A stretch of DNA of 10,228 bases from DASXMX01 sp036794395 (GCA_036794395.1 DAIRGS010000252.1:1-10228); one strand, 5' to 3'. Positions 1-6,500 are shown, counted from the first letter of the stretch. Made by a program: numbers and translations. The notes: generated from the sequence alone by a model not told the origin.

Positions 1-83
1 AGTCATTGGTCTAAACATGACTGCGCCTCTTCTCTACTCGACGTTAAGTATTCTTGTGCGTGGTTTTCTCCGTGGAAGAAATG

Positions 84-162
84 GAACCGCGGATTACGCA
101 GATTACGCGGATGGGAAAAACAGATTTGTCTTCATCCGTGATATCCGTGTTATCCGTGGTTC
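84..162. repeat. Imperfect palindromic dispersed-repeat-like element
   Basis: The two halves are imperfect reverse complements. The left arm begins GAACCGCGGATTACGC and the right arm ends ATCCGTGTTATCCGTGGTTC. Reversed, the right arm matches the left with scattered single-base differences over about 30 bases, around a short A/T-rich centre. Each arm contains a degenerate internal period of about 9 bases (GGATTACGCAGATTACGCGGAT and its counterpart). This kind of sequence recurs in non-coding DNA of many bacterial genomes and translates to a telltale DYADYAD...IRVIRG peptide. I recognise it from memory, not from a search. It overlaps no credible gene and lies 220 bp beyond the stop of the 382-996 gene. 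Confidence 0.75.
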
Positions 163-264
163 AACCGCGCTTGGCAGGAATGCGCGTACGCCGCGAGGAA
201 TTGAACGGATAGCAGTACAGATCAACATGCTCCGCCGAGTTACTCGCGATTGGGAGCGATCCCA

Positions 265-345
265 TGTCATCCTGGAGCGCAGCGAAGGATCTGAAAGTCG
301 AACGGTTCTCCGGAATCAGATCCTTCGCTGCGCTCCAGGATGACA
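265..345. repeat. Perfect 30-bp inverted repeat (long hairpin) around a 21-nt loop
   Basis: Bases 265-294 and 316-345 are exact reverse complements. The arm starts TGTCATCCTGGAGCGCAGCG and ends GGATCTGA. The loop at 295-315 contains a small GAAC/GTTC inverted repeat. The core (GTCATCCTGGAGCGCAGCGA) resembles a widespread bacterial intergenic repeat often mistranslated as ILERSEGS or LRCAPG peptides. It lies 37 bp past the stop of the minus-strand gene 382-996 and could act as a 3' RNA-stabilising stem. It has no T-tract, so I do not call it an intrinsic terminator. Confidence 0.85.
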
Positions 346-381
346 GCTTTGCGGATTGAAAAGTGGGATGGAGTGCGGGGG

Positions 382-996
382 TTAGGATTTTGCGGTGAAG
401 CGGCCGTGTTGGGGGGCGTTGGGGTCTCTGGGGGCGTTTTCCCATTTGGTGGCGGCGAGGGCTGCGAGGGCCTCGGCGGTTCGGACCTGGGGATGATCGG
501 GGTCGGTGGCGTTGAGGGTGATTCGCAGGGCTTTGCGATTCCAGCCGATCAAATGTTTGAAATGGGGGGCCGGGTCGGGGGTATTCTGGGCGTTCATGGG
601 CTGGATGGAGATCGAGAGCGTGCGCGGGCCGGGGATGGCATAGCCATCGTCGGTCTGGACGAGCAGTTCCTGGGCGACCGCTTCTTCGAGGACATCGGGG
701 AGGTACAGCACCATGAGCCCGTCTTTGCGATCTTCAAGGGCGAAGACCTGCATGCGGTAGCGTCCATCGGCGACGAAGAAGAGGACGGCCTGCGGGGCCA
801 TCTGAACCGGCAGGGGGACGAGCGACGAAAGGTACGAGACCATTCGCCGCCATAAGATGCCGTGCCCCGGCGCGCCTTCGAGATCGCAGAAGGCCAGGTG
901 CTTTTCGATATTGGCTTTATCGCGCGCCGAGACGCGCGTCAGGATCTGATCGAAGCGTTCCATCAATGCAGCAGTACCCGATGCTTCAGCGTGCAT
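382..996 (-). CDS. Conserved-looking hypothetical protein, 204 aa
   Basis: I do not recognise the family. The protein is soluble, with no signal peptide or membrane segment. The N-terminal third (residues 12-60) looks helical, with MERFDQILTRVSARDKANIEKH. The middle has a run of short hydrophobic segments (AVLFFVADGRYRMQVFALEDRKD, then GLMVLYLPDVLEEAVAQELL) that reads like a beta-sheet domain. The C-terminal 30 residues are Ala/Pro-rich and probably disordered. The ATG at 996 is preferred because GGGAG sits just upstream, although the spacing is short (3-4 nt). The alternative Met at residue 12 (963) has no Shine-Dalgarno. A TATAAT hexamer lies about 40 bases upstream on the same strand (1036-1041), without a convincing -35 box. 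The opposite-strand reading is Gly-rich and looks like a shadow. Function unknown. Confidence 0.78.
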   Translation of the reverse strand: MHAEASGTAALMERFDQILTRVSARDKANIEKHLAFCDLEGAPGHGILWRRMVSYLSSLVPLPVQMAPQAVLFFVADGRYRMQVFALEDRKDGLMVLYLPDVLEEAVAQELLVQTDDGYAIPGPRTLSISIQPMNAQNTPDPAPHFKHLIGWNRKALRITLNATDPDHPQVRTAEALAALAATKWENAPRDPNAPQHGRFTAKS

Positions 997-1035
997 GTTC
1001 TCCCAATTCGTTAGAGGTCGATGTTTCGCAGATGG

Positions 1036-1041
1036 ATTATA
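1036..1041 (-). promoter_or_regulatory. Possible -10 box for the 382-996 gene
   Basis: On the minus strand this reads exactly TATAAT, about 40 bases before the ATG at 996. No good -35 hexamer is found at 16-18 bases upstream, so this is a weak prediction based on one element. Confidence 0.3.
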
Positions 1042-1118
1042 TGCCCGCCGATTGCGATAAAGCGGACAATTATTTTCGATCCGCCATCCACCGGCGGGCG
1101 AAGCTCAGAAGTCCAGAT

Positions 1119-1150
1119 AAAAAAACAAGGGCCGCCAAGTCGCGGCCCAA
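1119..1150 (-). terminator. Rho-independent terminator downstream of the RRM gene
   Basis: On the minus strand a GGGCCGC/GCGGCCC stem (1142-1148 with 1129-1135) closes a six-base loop. It is followed by TTGTTTTTTTATC, a strong U-tract. It lies about 100 bp after the RRM stop codon. It also separates that transcript from the 382-996 gene, which therefore probably has its own promoter. Confidence 0.8.
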
Positions 1151-1246
1151 GTCATTATCGGCCTGATGCACTGCAAATCTTCCGCCGTTATTGAAGCAGC
1201 AGAAGATGGCGGCGCGCCGGGCCGATCGATGTTATTTTTATCAGAT

Positions 1247-1516
1247 TTAGTAGCGTGTTGAGCTGACTTCTTCCTCGACGGCGGCGCGGTTGACGATCAG
1301 AAAGCGATCGCGGTGCGGACGGCCCTTGAGCTCGCGCGCGGCTTTGTCGGCGGCTTCGGCTGATGCCATTTCGACAAATCCGAATCCGCTGCCACCGCCG
1401 CCCAGCGAGGAAATGACTTCCACGCTCAACACTTTTCCATACTGGCGGAACACCTGTTCGAGTTCTTCTTCAGTGGTCTGGTCGTCAAGATTGCCGACGT
1501 ATAGTTTGGTTCCCAT
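1247..1516 (-). CDS. Single-RRM RNA-binding protein, 89 aa
   Basis: This is a small cytoplasmic RNA-binding protein consisting of one RNA recognition motif. RNP2 is LYVGNL at residues 5-10. RNP1 is SGFGFVEM at residues 43-50, with both aromatic RNA-stacking positions intact (F45, F47). The usual basic first residue of RNP1 is Ser, and the final aromatic is Met. Between them EEELEQVFRQYGKV forms the expected first helix, and a flexible Gly run (SLGGGGSG) precedes RNP1. The protein ends shortly after the fold, with an acidic tail (EEEVSSTRY). In bacteria such proteins are best known from cyanobacterial Rbp proteins, often cold-responsive, and are common in planctomycetes; RNA targets are generally unknown. 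The ATG at 1516 is chosen over an in-frame start 52 codons upstream because GGAGAG lies 8 bases before it and the fold begins immediately after. It is flanked by its own terminator and a long structured leader. Confidence 0.93.
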   Translation of the reverse strand: MGTKLYVGNLDDQTTEEELEQVFRQYGKVLSVEVISSLGGGGSGFGFVEMASAEAADKAARELKGRPHRDRFLIVNRAAVEEEVSSTRY

Positions 1517-1618
1517 TAAATCTCTCCGGTGAAGCCCCTTAGAATGTAATATCGACCAGGCGAGAGGCTCTCTTCTGGACAACCTGAGACAAAAAATGTG
1601 CGGGGGCAAACAATAAGA

Positions 1619-1647
1619 GGCGGACGAAGCTTCGTTTCGCGTCCGCC
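1619..1647 (-). other. Structured hairpin about 100 bases upstream of the RRM start
   Basis: GGCGGACG (1619-1626) pairs with CGTCCGCC (1640-1647). Inside it, ACGAAGCTTCGT (1624-1635) is a perfect 12-bp palindrome, so two alternative foldings compete for the same bases. On the minus strand the stem is followed by TCTTATTGTTTG. It could be an element of the RRM leader RNA, an operator, or a weak terminator for an upstream transcript; the sequence alone does not decide. Confidence 0.4.
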
Positions 1648-1791
1648 CCAATGGCCAAATCGCAACAGCCATAGTGTAGCATCAACGGCACCGTCGGCCA
1701 AGCAAAAATGCGATGGATGACAAAAGCGGCTCCTGGTCCGGAAATTAATAATTCATCGCAGTAGTGCCGAGACGCTACCAAAAAGAGATGC

Positions 1792-1811
1792 AACCACGGA
1801 GGCACGGAGGC
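1792..1811. repeat. Short tandem repeat, CACGGAGG x2, resembling a dispersed repeat fragment
   Basis: CACGGAGG occurs twice in immediate succession (1795-1802 and 1803-1810), preceded by AAC. The phrase AACCACGGAGGCACGGAGG is reminiscent of a common bacterial intergenic repeat (recognised from memory). No inverted partner is seen nearby, so it would be a partial copy. Confidence 0.45.
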
Positions 1812-1882
1812 GTTCTCGGCCAAGGGAGCGCGCTGCAAAGGCGGTGGGTTAGAAGACTTGTCTTTAAATCAGCAGAAGACAG

Positions 1883-1915
1883 AAAAGGACGCGTTGGGTT
1901 GCAACGCGTCCTTTT
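1883..1915 (-). terminator. Intrinsic terminator of the ferritin-like gene (potentially bidirectional)
   Basis: AAAAGGACGCGTTG (1883-1896) pairs perfectly with CAACGCGTCCTTTT (1902-1915) around a five-base loop, giving a 14-bp stem. The A-run on one side supplies a U-tract (CCTTTTCTG) for minus-strand transcripts from the ferritin-like gene, whose stop codon is 28 bp away. The plus strand carries CCTTTTTGGTTTT, so it would work in that direction too. Confidence 0.85.
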
Positions 1916-1943
1916 TGGTTTTAAGTGCCCGCAAAGTAAGCGG

Positions 1944-2909
1944 TCAGGCGATCATTCCATTCAGACCATCGGGGAAGAATCCGCCCTTTGTGGGGCCAAG
2001 GTAAACGATGTTTAGCACTTCCTGGAAAGTCCGGGCGAAGGCGACCGCGTTGGCATCGCCGACGGAGATGTTGACGGTCCCGTTATCGGCCACGAGGGGG
2101 GCTTCGTTGCCCGCGCCGCCGCTGCCATCGGCCGAGGCTCGGAGCACGGTGATTTTATTGGCCGCGGTGATCAGGGCGGGGTTGGATTGGCCCCGTGCGT
2201 ATAGGGTCGTCCGGATGCTGCCGGCATGGTAGGCCTCAATGCCGAGGATACCCGCGGCAGCGTTGAGGAGCGCCGATTTCTTAATGAAAGGGGCCGCACC
2301 GTGATAAGCGGTAACGCCGACGTCTTCGAAGATGAAGGCGCCGAGCAGGAAGTTGTCATCATTTGCGAACGGATCGAAGGTGCTGCCGATGCCGGCCGCA
2401 CTGGCGGCGGCATTGAAGCTGGCCTGGAGATCGATTGCAGGCCGGGCGACGGCATCTTTGCCCAACGCCGTACGGAGGAGAGTTACGTGAGCGGCCTCAT
2501 CGGCGGCGTTTTTGGCGGCATACGCCTGGATTGCGGGAATTAAAAAGGGCACCTGCGTGCCGCCTGTTACCGCGCCCGGGGTGGCGGGGGTTTTTGGCTT
2601 CTTGCCTGAGCCGGTAACGCCACTTATGGCCGAATCACCCAGACCGGTGTTGCTGGTCGCGCGGAGGTAAAATTCGGCTTCAAGATATTCGAGATTGAGG
2701 GCGAAATTGAGGATATCGGTATCGGAGACTTGATGTTTTTTACCGTTTTCGATGAATACGGCGGTTTCCGCAGCCTCGGCCTCGGATTGACCCGATCCCA
2801 GCAAGCCGGCGGCAAATGCCGTCACGCCCGCCACTCCCGCTCCGCGCATAAAGCTGCGGCGACCGGGATTCATCGAGTCAATTCCCAAGAGTTCAGCAAA
2901 CCGTCCCAT
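1944..2909 (-). CDS. Tat-exported ferritin-like domain protein, 321 aa
   Basis: This is probably an exported di-iron-type four-helix bundle protein of the Ferritin_2 type, related to the desiccation-related pcC13-62 group; substrate unknown. The N-terminus carries a twin-arginine signal: GRRSFMRG at residues 16-23, then a hydrophobic Ala/Gly stretch to about 48 ending in EAEAAE. Candidate metal ligands appear in order in four helices: E74/E77 (LEYLEAEFY), E138-H141 (EAAH), E195 with H203 (FEDVGVTAYH), and E225-H228 (EAYH). The C-terminus ends with GGFFPDGLNG, a tail I associate with this family. The ATG at 2909 has a good Shine-Dalgarno (AAAGGA, about 9 bases upstream). A Met at residue 13 would also keep the twin arginines but has a poorer site. 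It is monocistronic, divergent from the ATP-grasp pair, with its own terminator. Folding and cofactor loading before export would explain Tat use. Confidence 0.9.
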   Translation of the reverse strand: MGRFAELLGIDSMNPGRRSFMRGAGVAGVTAFAAGLLGSGQSEAEAAETAVFIENGKKHQVSDTDILNFALNLEYLEAEFYLRATSNTGLGDSAISGVTGSGKKPKTPATPGAVTGGTQVPFLIPAIQAYAAKNAADEAAHVTLLRTALGKDAVARPAIDLQASFNAAASAAGIGSTFDPFANDDNFLLGAFIFEDVGVTAYHGAAPFIKKSALLNAAAGILGIEAYHAGSIRTTLYARGQSNPALITAANKITVLRASADGSGGAGNEAPLVADNGTVNISVGDANAVAFARTFQEVLNIVYLGPTKGGFFPDGLNGMIA

Positions 2910-3132
2910 GCGAAACCGTCCTTTCCAGATAGATCAAAGTGTTTCTGTCGTGCCGGTATACGGGCGGGTGGGGGGTTGGATTGCGGAGAGCCAATAATAT
3001 TCTGCTTTCGTTGGCGGCGCATGGCCTGATCCAGATTGAAACACCCCCGCCAATTCATATCTCCCAAGGGGTGGCGAAACAGTCGATAAAGCAACCAGAC
3101 CAATTGGATGGGCTGGAAGGGCGAGCACAACG
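2910..3132. promoter_or_regulatory. Divergent intergenic region between ferritin-like gene and ATP-grasp pair
   Basis: These 223 bases must carry both promoters. On the plus strand TTGAAA (3036-3041) is followed after 16 bases by TATCTC (3058-3063), a poor -10 match. An 8-bp palindrome CCAATTGG lies at 3100-3107, between that candidate and the GTG start. GCCAA/TTGGC (2990-3015) can form a short hairpin around TAATATT. No known operator is recognised. Confidence 0.35.
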
Positions 3133-4005
3133 GTGCGGACAAGTAACCGAAAAATTCTGATCATTCGACACCACGCGGACCCATTTGACGATGCGCCGTA
3201 TGTAATTCATGTATTGGCCGAGCAATGGCGGCGGCAGGGGATCGCGGTGGAGGTGAGTTCGAGGCTCGAATCGCCGCGCGGTGACGACGTTGTGGTGATT
3301 CCGCACCTGGACCTCACGCGCACGCCCGCCGAGCACCGGCACTTTTTTGACAGGTGCCCGGTGGTGGTCAATCGAGGGGTAACGGATATTTCCAAACGTC
3401 GGGTCAGCACGAATCTGATTCGGGCTTGCGATGCGTATGACGGGGCCGTGATCGTTAAGACCAATCGCAACGCCGGGGGAGATCCTGAGAAGAACAAGTT
3501 GGGGGCCAAGGGGCGGATCGGGCGCGCCGCATTGAAGGTGGCGCGGAAACTGCCCTGGACGGTGAGCGGATTGCTCAATCCGGGGGAATACAAAATTTAC
3601 GACCACCCAACCTGCGTTCCATGGCCGGTGTGGCACAACCCGCGCCTGGTGGTGGAGAAGTTTCTTCCGGAGCGGCAAGGGGACCTGTATTGCCTGCGGC
3701 AGTATGTGTTCTTTGGGAATCGCGAGATCAATACGCTGGCGATGTCGACGGACCCGTTGGTGAAGTCGTGGAACGTTACGCGTCGGGAGGTTTTGCCCGA
3801 TACGCCGGAAGAGTTGCGGGCGGCGCGGGCGGCAATGGGATTTGATTTTGGAAAATTCGATTACGTGATCCGCGAGGGGCGGGTGGTGCTGTTCGATGCC
3901 AATCGCACTCCGACATACAACGCGGCCAGCGCGGCGGGATCACCGAGCCGGTTGCTGCTTGATCTTTCGCTGGGGATTGAAGCTTTTTACGGAGCGGCAG
4001 CGTGA
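3133..4005 (+). CDS. Short ATP-grasp-like protein, first of a coupled pair, 290 aa
   Basis: This is probably an ATP-dependent carboxylate-amine/thiol ligase or a relative; substrate unknown. Residues 7-60 (KILIIRHHADPFDD, then HVLAEQWRRQGIAVEV) look like the small alpha/beta domain that precedes ATP-grasp folds. AVIVKTNRNAGGDPE (105-119) resembles the nucleotide-binding lysine strand and Gly-containing loop. VVEKFLPE (173-180) fits the hinge strand. FDFGKFDYVI (237-246) and VVLFDANRTPT (251-261), with D255 and N257, match the late Mg2+-binding part, where the family has a D/E-x-N motif. At 290 residues it is short, and the glycine-rich loop is less canonical than in its partner. The start is GTG at 3133; GGAAGGG lies about 11 bases upstream and no in-frame ATG is near. 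Its stop overlaps the next gene's start by 4 bp (GTGA). The family call rests on motif pattern, not on a search. Confidence 0.72.
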   Translation: MRTSNRKILIIRHHADPFDDAPYVIHVLAEQWRRQGIAVEVSSRLESPRGDDVVVIPHLDLTRTPAEHRHFFDRCPVVVNRGVTDISKRRVSTNLIRACDAYDGAVIVKTNRNAGGDPEKNKLGAKGRIGRAALKVARKLPWTVSGLLNPGEYKIYDHPTCVPWPVWHNPRLVVEKFLPERQGDLYCLRQYVFFGNREINTLAMSTDPLVKSWNVTRREVLPDTPEELRAARAAMGFDFGKFDYVIREGRVVLFDANRTPTYNAASAAGSPSRLLLDLSLGIEAFYGAAA

Positions 4006-5201
4006 GTCGTTTACTACGCCCCATCCTGACGCTGGACGAGGTATATGGGCCGGATCGCACCTATGCGCCTCGGGCGCACCCGCGGACCTGCGGATGGATT
4101 ACGCGGGATGCGGCGCTGCTGGATGCGCTGACGGGGAATCAATTGTGTGTGGCGGGGTCGATGCCGGTGGTGTGCAGCGTGGGAGCGGTGTCTCCGCTTG
4201 CCTGGGAGTTGATAGCGGAGGCGGGGATTTCGCGGGCATCCGCGCCGCTCACTTACAAAAGTGAGAAGAACGCGTTCGACGTTGCGTGTGGGGCGGTCGC
4301 GAAGGGCAAGCTGGTGGTGCAGCATGCTTATCCGACGGGGGTGGTTGATGCGGCGTCGCAATGGGTCAATCCCGAGTTGCTGTCGCGATTGAATAATAAA
4401 GCGAATCTTCCGGATCTGGTTCCTGCGGAGCATGTTCCGCCCCGGACGGTTTATGCGCGGGCGCGCGTGTTTGGCAATGGACAGGCTCCGCGTCTGCCGG
4501 TGGTTTTTAAGGCGGCGACAGATGACTCGACGGGCGGAGGGGCGGCGGTCGCAGTGTGTCGGACAGTGCAGGACGTGGATGAAGCGGCAGGGCGATTTGA
4601 AAGCTGCTCGCGCGTGGTAGTTGAGGATTATCTGCCGATTGCGCGGAACGTGTGTTTGCACTTCGCGGTGCTGCCCGATGGAACATCGATCTACCTTGGG
4701 TTTGCCGATCAGGACACGACCGAAGGCGGGCGGTATCGCGGCAATTGGATTGAGTTGGCGGCTTCGCTTCCGCAACACGCGATTGATGTTGCGTTGGACG
4801 TGGTGAAGCGCGGGGCGGCGATGGGATATCGCGGGATTGTGGGGATCGATATTGCGATCCTTGAAGGCGATGAAGAGGGCCGCCGGCCGCAGGTGCTGGA
4901 TCTGAACTTTCGTGTGAATGGTTCGACCGCGGCGGTTTTGCTCGCTCCCGCGATTGGCAGCGCGTTTGGCCGGGGCACGCTGCACCTGCGAACCTTTATT
5001 GGGCAAAACGGATTTGAATCGATGATTGCCGCGGCGCGCGGTGCTGTGGGACGAAAGCAGCTGATTCCGCTTGCCGCATTCGATCCGCGTGCCGCGGGGT
5101 ATCAGGATGTACCGCCTCGGCTGGTGGGGTTGGTGCGGGCGGGGTCACGGGGTGATGCGCTCGGCATCGAGGCGGAGATGGCCCTCCACGGGCTTAGCTG
5201 A
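4002..5201 (+). CDS. ATP-grasp domain ligase-like protein, second of a coupled pair, 399 aa
   Basis: This is a more canonical ATP-grasp enzyme, expected to activate a carboxylate as an acyl-phosphate and join it to a nucleophile; substrate unknown. An N-terminal alpha/beta domain (about 1-125) precedes LNNKANLPDLVP (130-141), which fits the start of the ATP-grasp region. LPVVFK (165-170) supplies the ATP lysine, and STGGGAAVAV (176-185) is the flexible glycine loop. VVVEDYLP (205-212) is the hinge with E208. GYRGIVGIDIAI (275-286) and VLDLNFRVNGST (298-309), with D300 and N302, form the Mg2+ site. The last 90 residues are a separate cap. No signal peptide or membrane segment is visible. The GTG start sits inside the stop codon of the upstream gene (GTGA), implying translational coupling. 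The last 57 bp overlap the convergent symporter gene. A PylC- or carbamoylphosphate-synthase-like subgroup is possible but not shown. Confidence 0.85.
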   Translation: MSRLLRPILTLDEVYGPDRTYAPRAHPRTCGWITRDAALLDALTGNQLCVAGSMPVVCSVGAVSPLAWELIAEAGISRASAPLTYKSEKNAFDVACGAVAKGKLVVQHAYPTGVVDAASQWVNPELLSRLNNKANLPDLVPAEHVPPRTVYARARVFGNGQAPRLPVVFKAATDDSTGGGAAVAVCRTVQDVDEAAGRFESCSRVVVEDYLPIARNVCLHFAVLPDGTSIYLGFADQDTTEGGRYRGNWIELAASLPQHAIDVALDVVKRGAAMGYRGIVGIDIAILEGDEEGRRPQVLDLNFRVNGSTAAVLLAPAIGSAFGRGTLHLRTFIGQNGFESMIAAARGAVGRKQLIPLAAFDPRAAGYQDVPPRLVGLVRAGSRGDALGIEAEMALHGLS

Positions 5202-6500
5202 GCGCGCGACGTTTGCGGATTCAACTTTCCCTTCTTCGGCAGTTTTGGGGGTTTTTCCATCGAGCAGGCACGCCACGCTCATATCACCCATTACGTTGAT
5301 GCAGGTCCGGCAGCGATCGAGGAACCAATCCAGCGGGAGCAGCAGGGGGACGTATTCAAGTGGCAGATGAACCGCGGAGAACACGGCCAGCATGGTGACC
5401 AATCCTGCCTCGGGGATTCCCGCTGCGCCGACGCTGGCGATGATGGACATGAAGACCACGACCACCTGGTGGCCGAGGCCCAGGTGCATGCCCAAAGCCT
5501 GTGCGACGAAGAGGGCGGCCATGGCTTCGTAAAGTGCGGTGCCATCGTGATTGAATGTGCCGCCGACCATGATGCCCATGCCGGCCGATTCTTCGCGAAT
5601 GCCGATCTTGTCGATCGCGCAGGAATAGGTGACGGGCAGCGTCGCGGCTGAGCTGGCGGTGGAGAATGCCAGGGCGAGCGCATCGGATGCACCCTTGAGA
5701 AATCGCGTGGGGCGAACCCACGAGCCCAGGCGCATGCGAACGAGATAAAACGTAGCCTGAAGCGCCAGCGCCAGAATGACCGCAATAACAAACATGCCCA
5801 TGGAAATGAGCGGCTTGAATCCCTGCGTGCCGACCGTGCGCGCCACGACGCCGAACACCGCCAGCGGGACGAGATGGAAGATCCATTGGAGGGTGACCAT
5901 GACCAGCTCAAAAATGGTTTCCATGAGATCTTCGATGATTTTGTAGCCGGTCTTTCCGACGACTTGCTGGCGGGTGCGGACGATGCGCATCGCGATGCCG
6001 AAGGAGATGGCGACAATGATGATGGAGAGGATTTCGTTGGTGCGGAAGGGATCGACAAAGTTGGCGGGGACTTTGGAGACAAATTCGGTTGCGGCATTAA
6101 AAGGTTGTGTGGTTGGTTGTTCTCCGGCAGAGGTAAATGGCTTCCAGCGTCCGGGCCGGAGCGTGTTGGCGACGAGCAGGCCGACGAGGATTGCGACGGT
6201 GGTGTTGGTGATGAGCAGCCACGCGAGCCGGGCGGCGGTTTTGCCGGTGGCCTGGGCTTTGAGCAGGGCATGTACCACCGCGACAAAGATCAGCGGCGTG
6301 GCGAGAAGCTTGAGGAGCTGGAGGACGATGTCGCTGAAGGGTTTGAAGCGGGCGGCGCTGGGGCCCATCCATTTGCCGACGATCGCGCCGATGATCAGGG
6401 CGATGATGATGCGGACGTAGAGGGGCGTGCGGTTGTACCAGCCGAGCGGGCCGGTCTGGGGCGGCTGGGGTTCAGTTATGACTGCGTGAGCTGAGGCCAT
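5145..6500 (-). CDS. Dicarboxylate/acidic amino acid:cation symporter (SLC1/DAACS family), 451 aa
   Basis: This is an inner-membrane secondary transporter of the GltP/DctA/GltPh family, importing aspartate, glutamate or C4-dicarboxylates with cations. Family landmarks are in order: the serine-rich HP1 loop SSAATLP (283-289); the TM7 motif, here NHDGT (317-321) instead of NMDGT; HP2 GIPEAG (361-366); and the TM8 substrate-binding face DWFLDRCRTCINVMGD with D391, D395, R398, T399, N402 and D406. The TM8 arginine is the residue that recognises the side-chain carboxylate, so an acidic substrate is likely. The TM7 Met in homologues lines a sodium site, so His there is notable. Length fits the family, with a long hydrophilic N-terminus and a 35-residue polar C-tail. 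The ATG at 6500 has GGAAGGGA about 8 bases upstream. It lies 109 bp downstream of the acyltransferase on the same strand and overlaps the convergent ATP-grasp gene by 57 bp. Confidence 0.95.
   Translation of the reverse strand: MASAHAVITEPQPPQTGPLGWYNRTPLYVRIIIALIIGAIVGKWMGPSAARFKPFSDIVLQLLKLLATPLIFVAVVHALLKAQATGKTAARLAWLLITNTTVAILVGLLVANTLRPGRWKPFTSAGEQPTTQPFNAATEFVSKVPANFVDPFRTNEILSIIIVAISFGIAMRIVRTRQQVVGKTGYKIIEDLMETIFELVMVTLQWIFHLVPLAVFGVVARTVGTQGFKPLISMGMFVIAVILALALQATFYLVRMRLGSWVRPTRFLKGASDALALAFSTASSAATLPVTYSCAIDKIGIREESAGMGIMVGGTFNHDGTALYEAMAALFVAQALGMHLGLGHQVVVVFMSIIASVGAAGIPEAGLVTMLAVFSAVHLPLEYVPLLLPLDWFLDRCRTCINVMGDMSVACLLDGKTPKTAEEGKVESANVARSAKPVEGHLRLDAERITP

Larger units (their letters stand above)
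1517..1943. other. Gene-free interval: RRM leader region, palindromes, repeat fragment
   Basis: I see no convincing gene in these 427 bases; the one longer reading frame on the minus strand has no domain and runs through repeats. What is present: a small GAGAGGCTCTC palindrome (1562-1572); a GGCGGACG/CGTCCGCC hairpin with a nested 12-bp perfect palindrome (1619-1647); an A/T-rich patch near 1741-1755; a tandem CACGGAGG pair (1795-1810); and the terminator at 1883-1915. The RRM promoter must lie here, but no clear -35/-10 pair could be identified. Confidence 0.6.

Noticed and set aside
17..343. Plus-strand 108-aa reading frame
   Set aside because: It runs through both left-end palindromic repeats and its peptide is the typical mistranslation of such repeats.
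340..855. Plus-strand 171-aa reading frame
   Set aside because: It is antisense to the 382-996 gene, Gly-rich, without a ribosome site or recognisable domain.
1539..1838. Minus-strand 99-aa reading frame in the RRM upstream gap
   Set aside because: It crosses hairpins and a tandem repeat, has no domain, and would run into the RRM leader region.
4014..5006. Long minus-strand reading frame (330 aa) opposite the ATP-grasp gene
   Set aside because: It is Arg/His-rich low-quality protein, a usual antisense shadow in GC-rich coding DNA; the plus strand has clear ATP-grasp motifs.
5291..6286. Minus-strand 331-aa Ser/Pro-rich reading frame
   Set aside because: It is a frame-shifted shadow of the symporter gene, which carries all family motifs.
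5874..6494. Plus-strand 206-aa Asp/Gly-rich reading frame
   Set aside because: It is antisense to the symporter; the acidic low-complexity sequence reflects complementary codon bias.
3133..6500. Idea that the acidic amino acid symporter feeds substrate to the ATP-grasp pair
   Set aside because: The genes are convergent and not co-transcribed; adjacency alone does not support a functional link.
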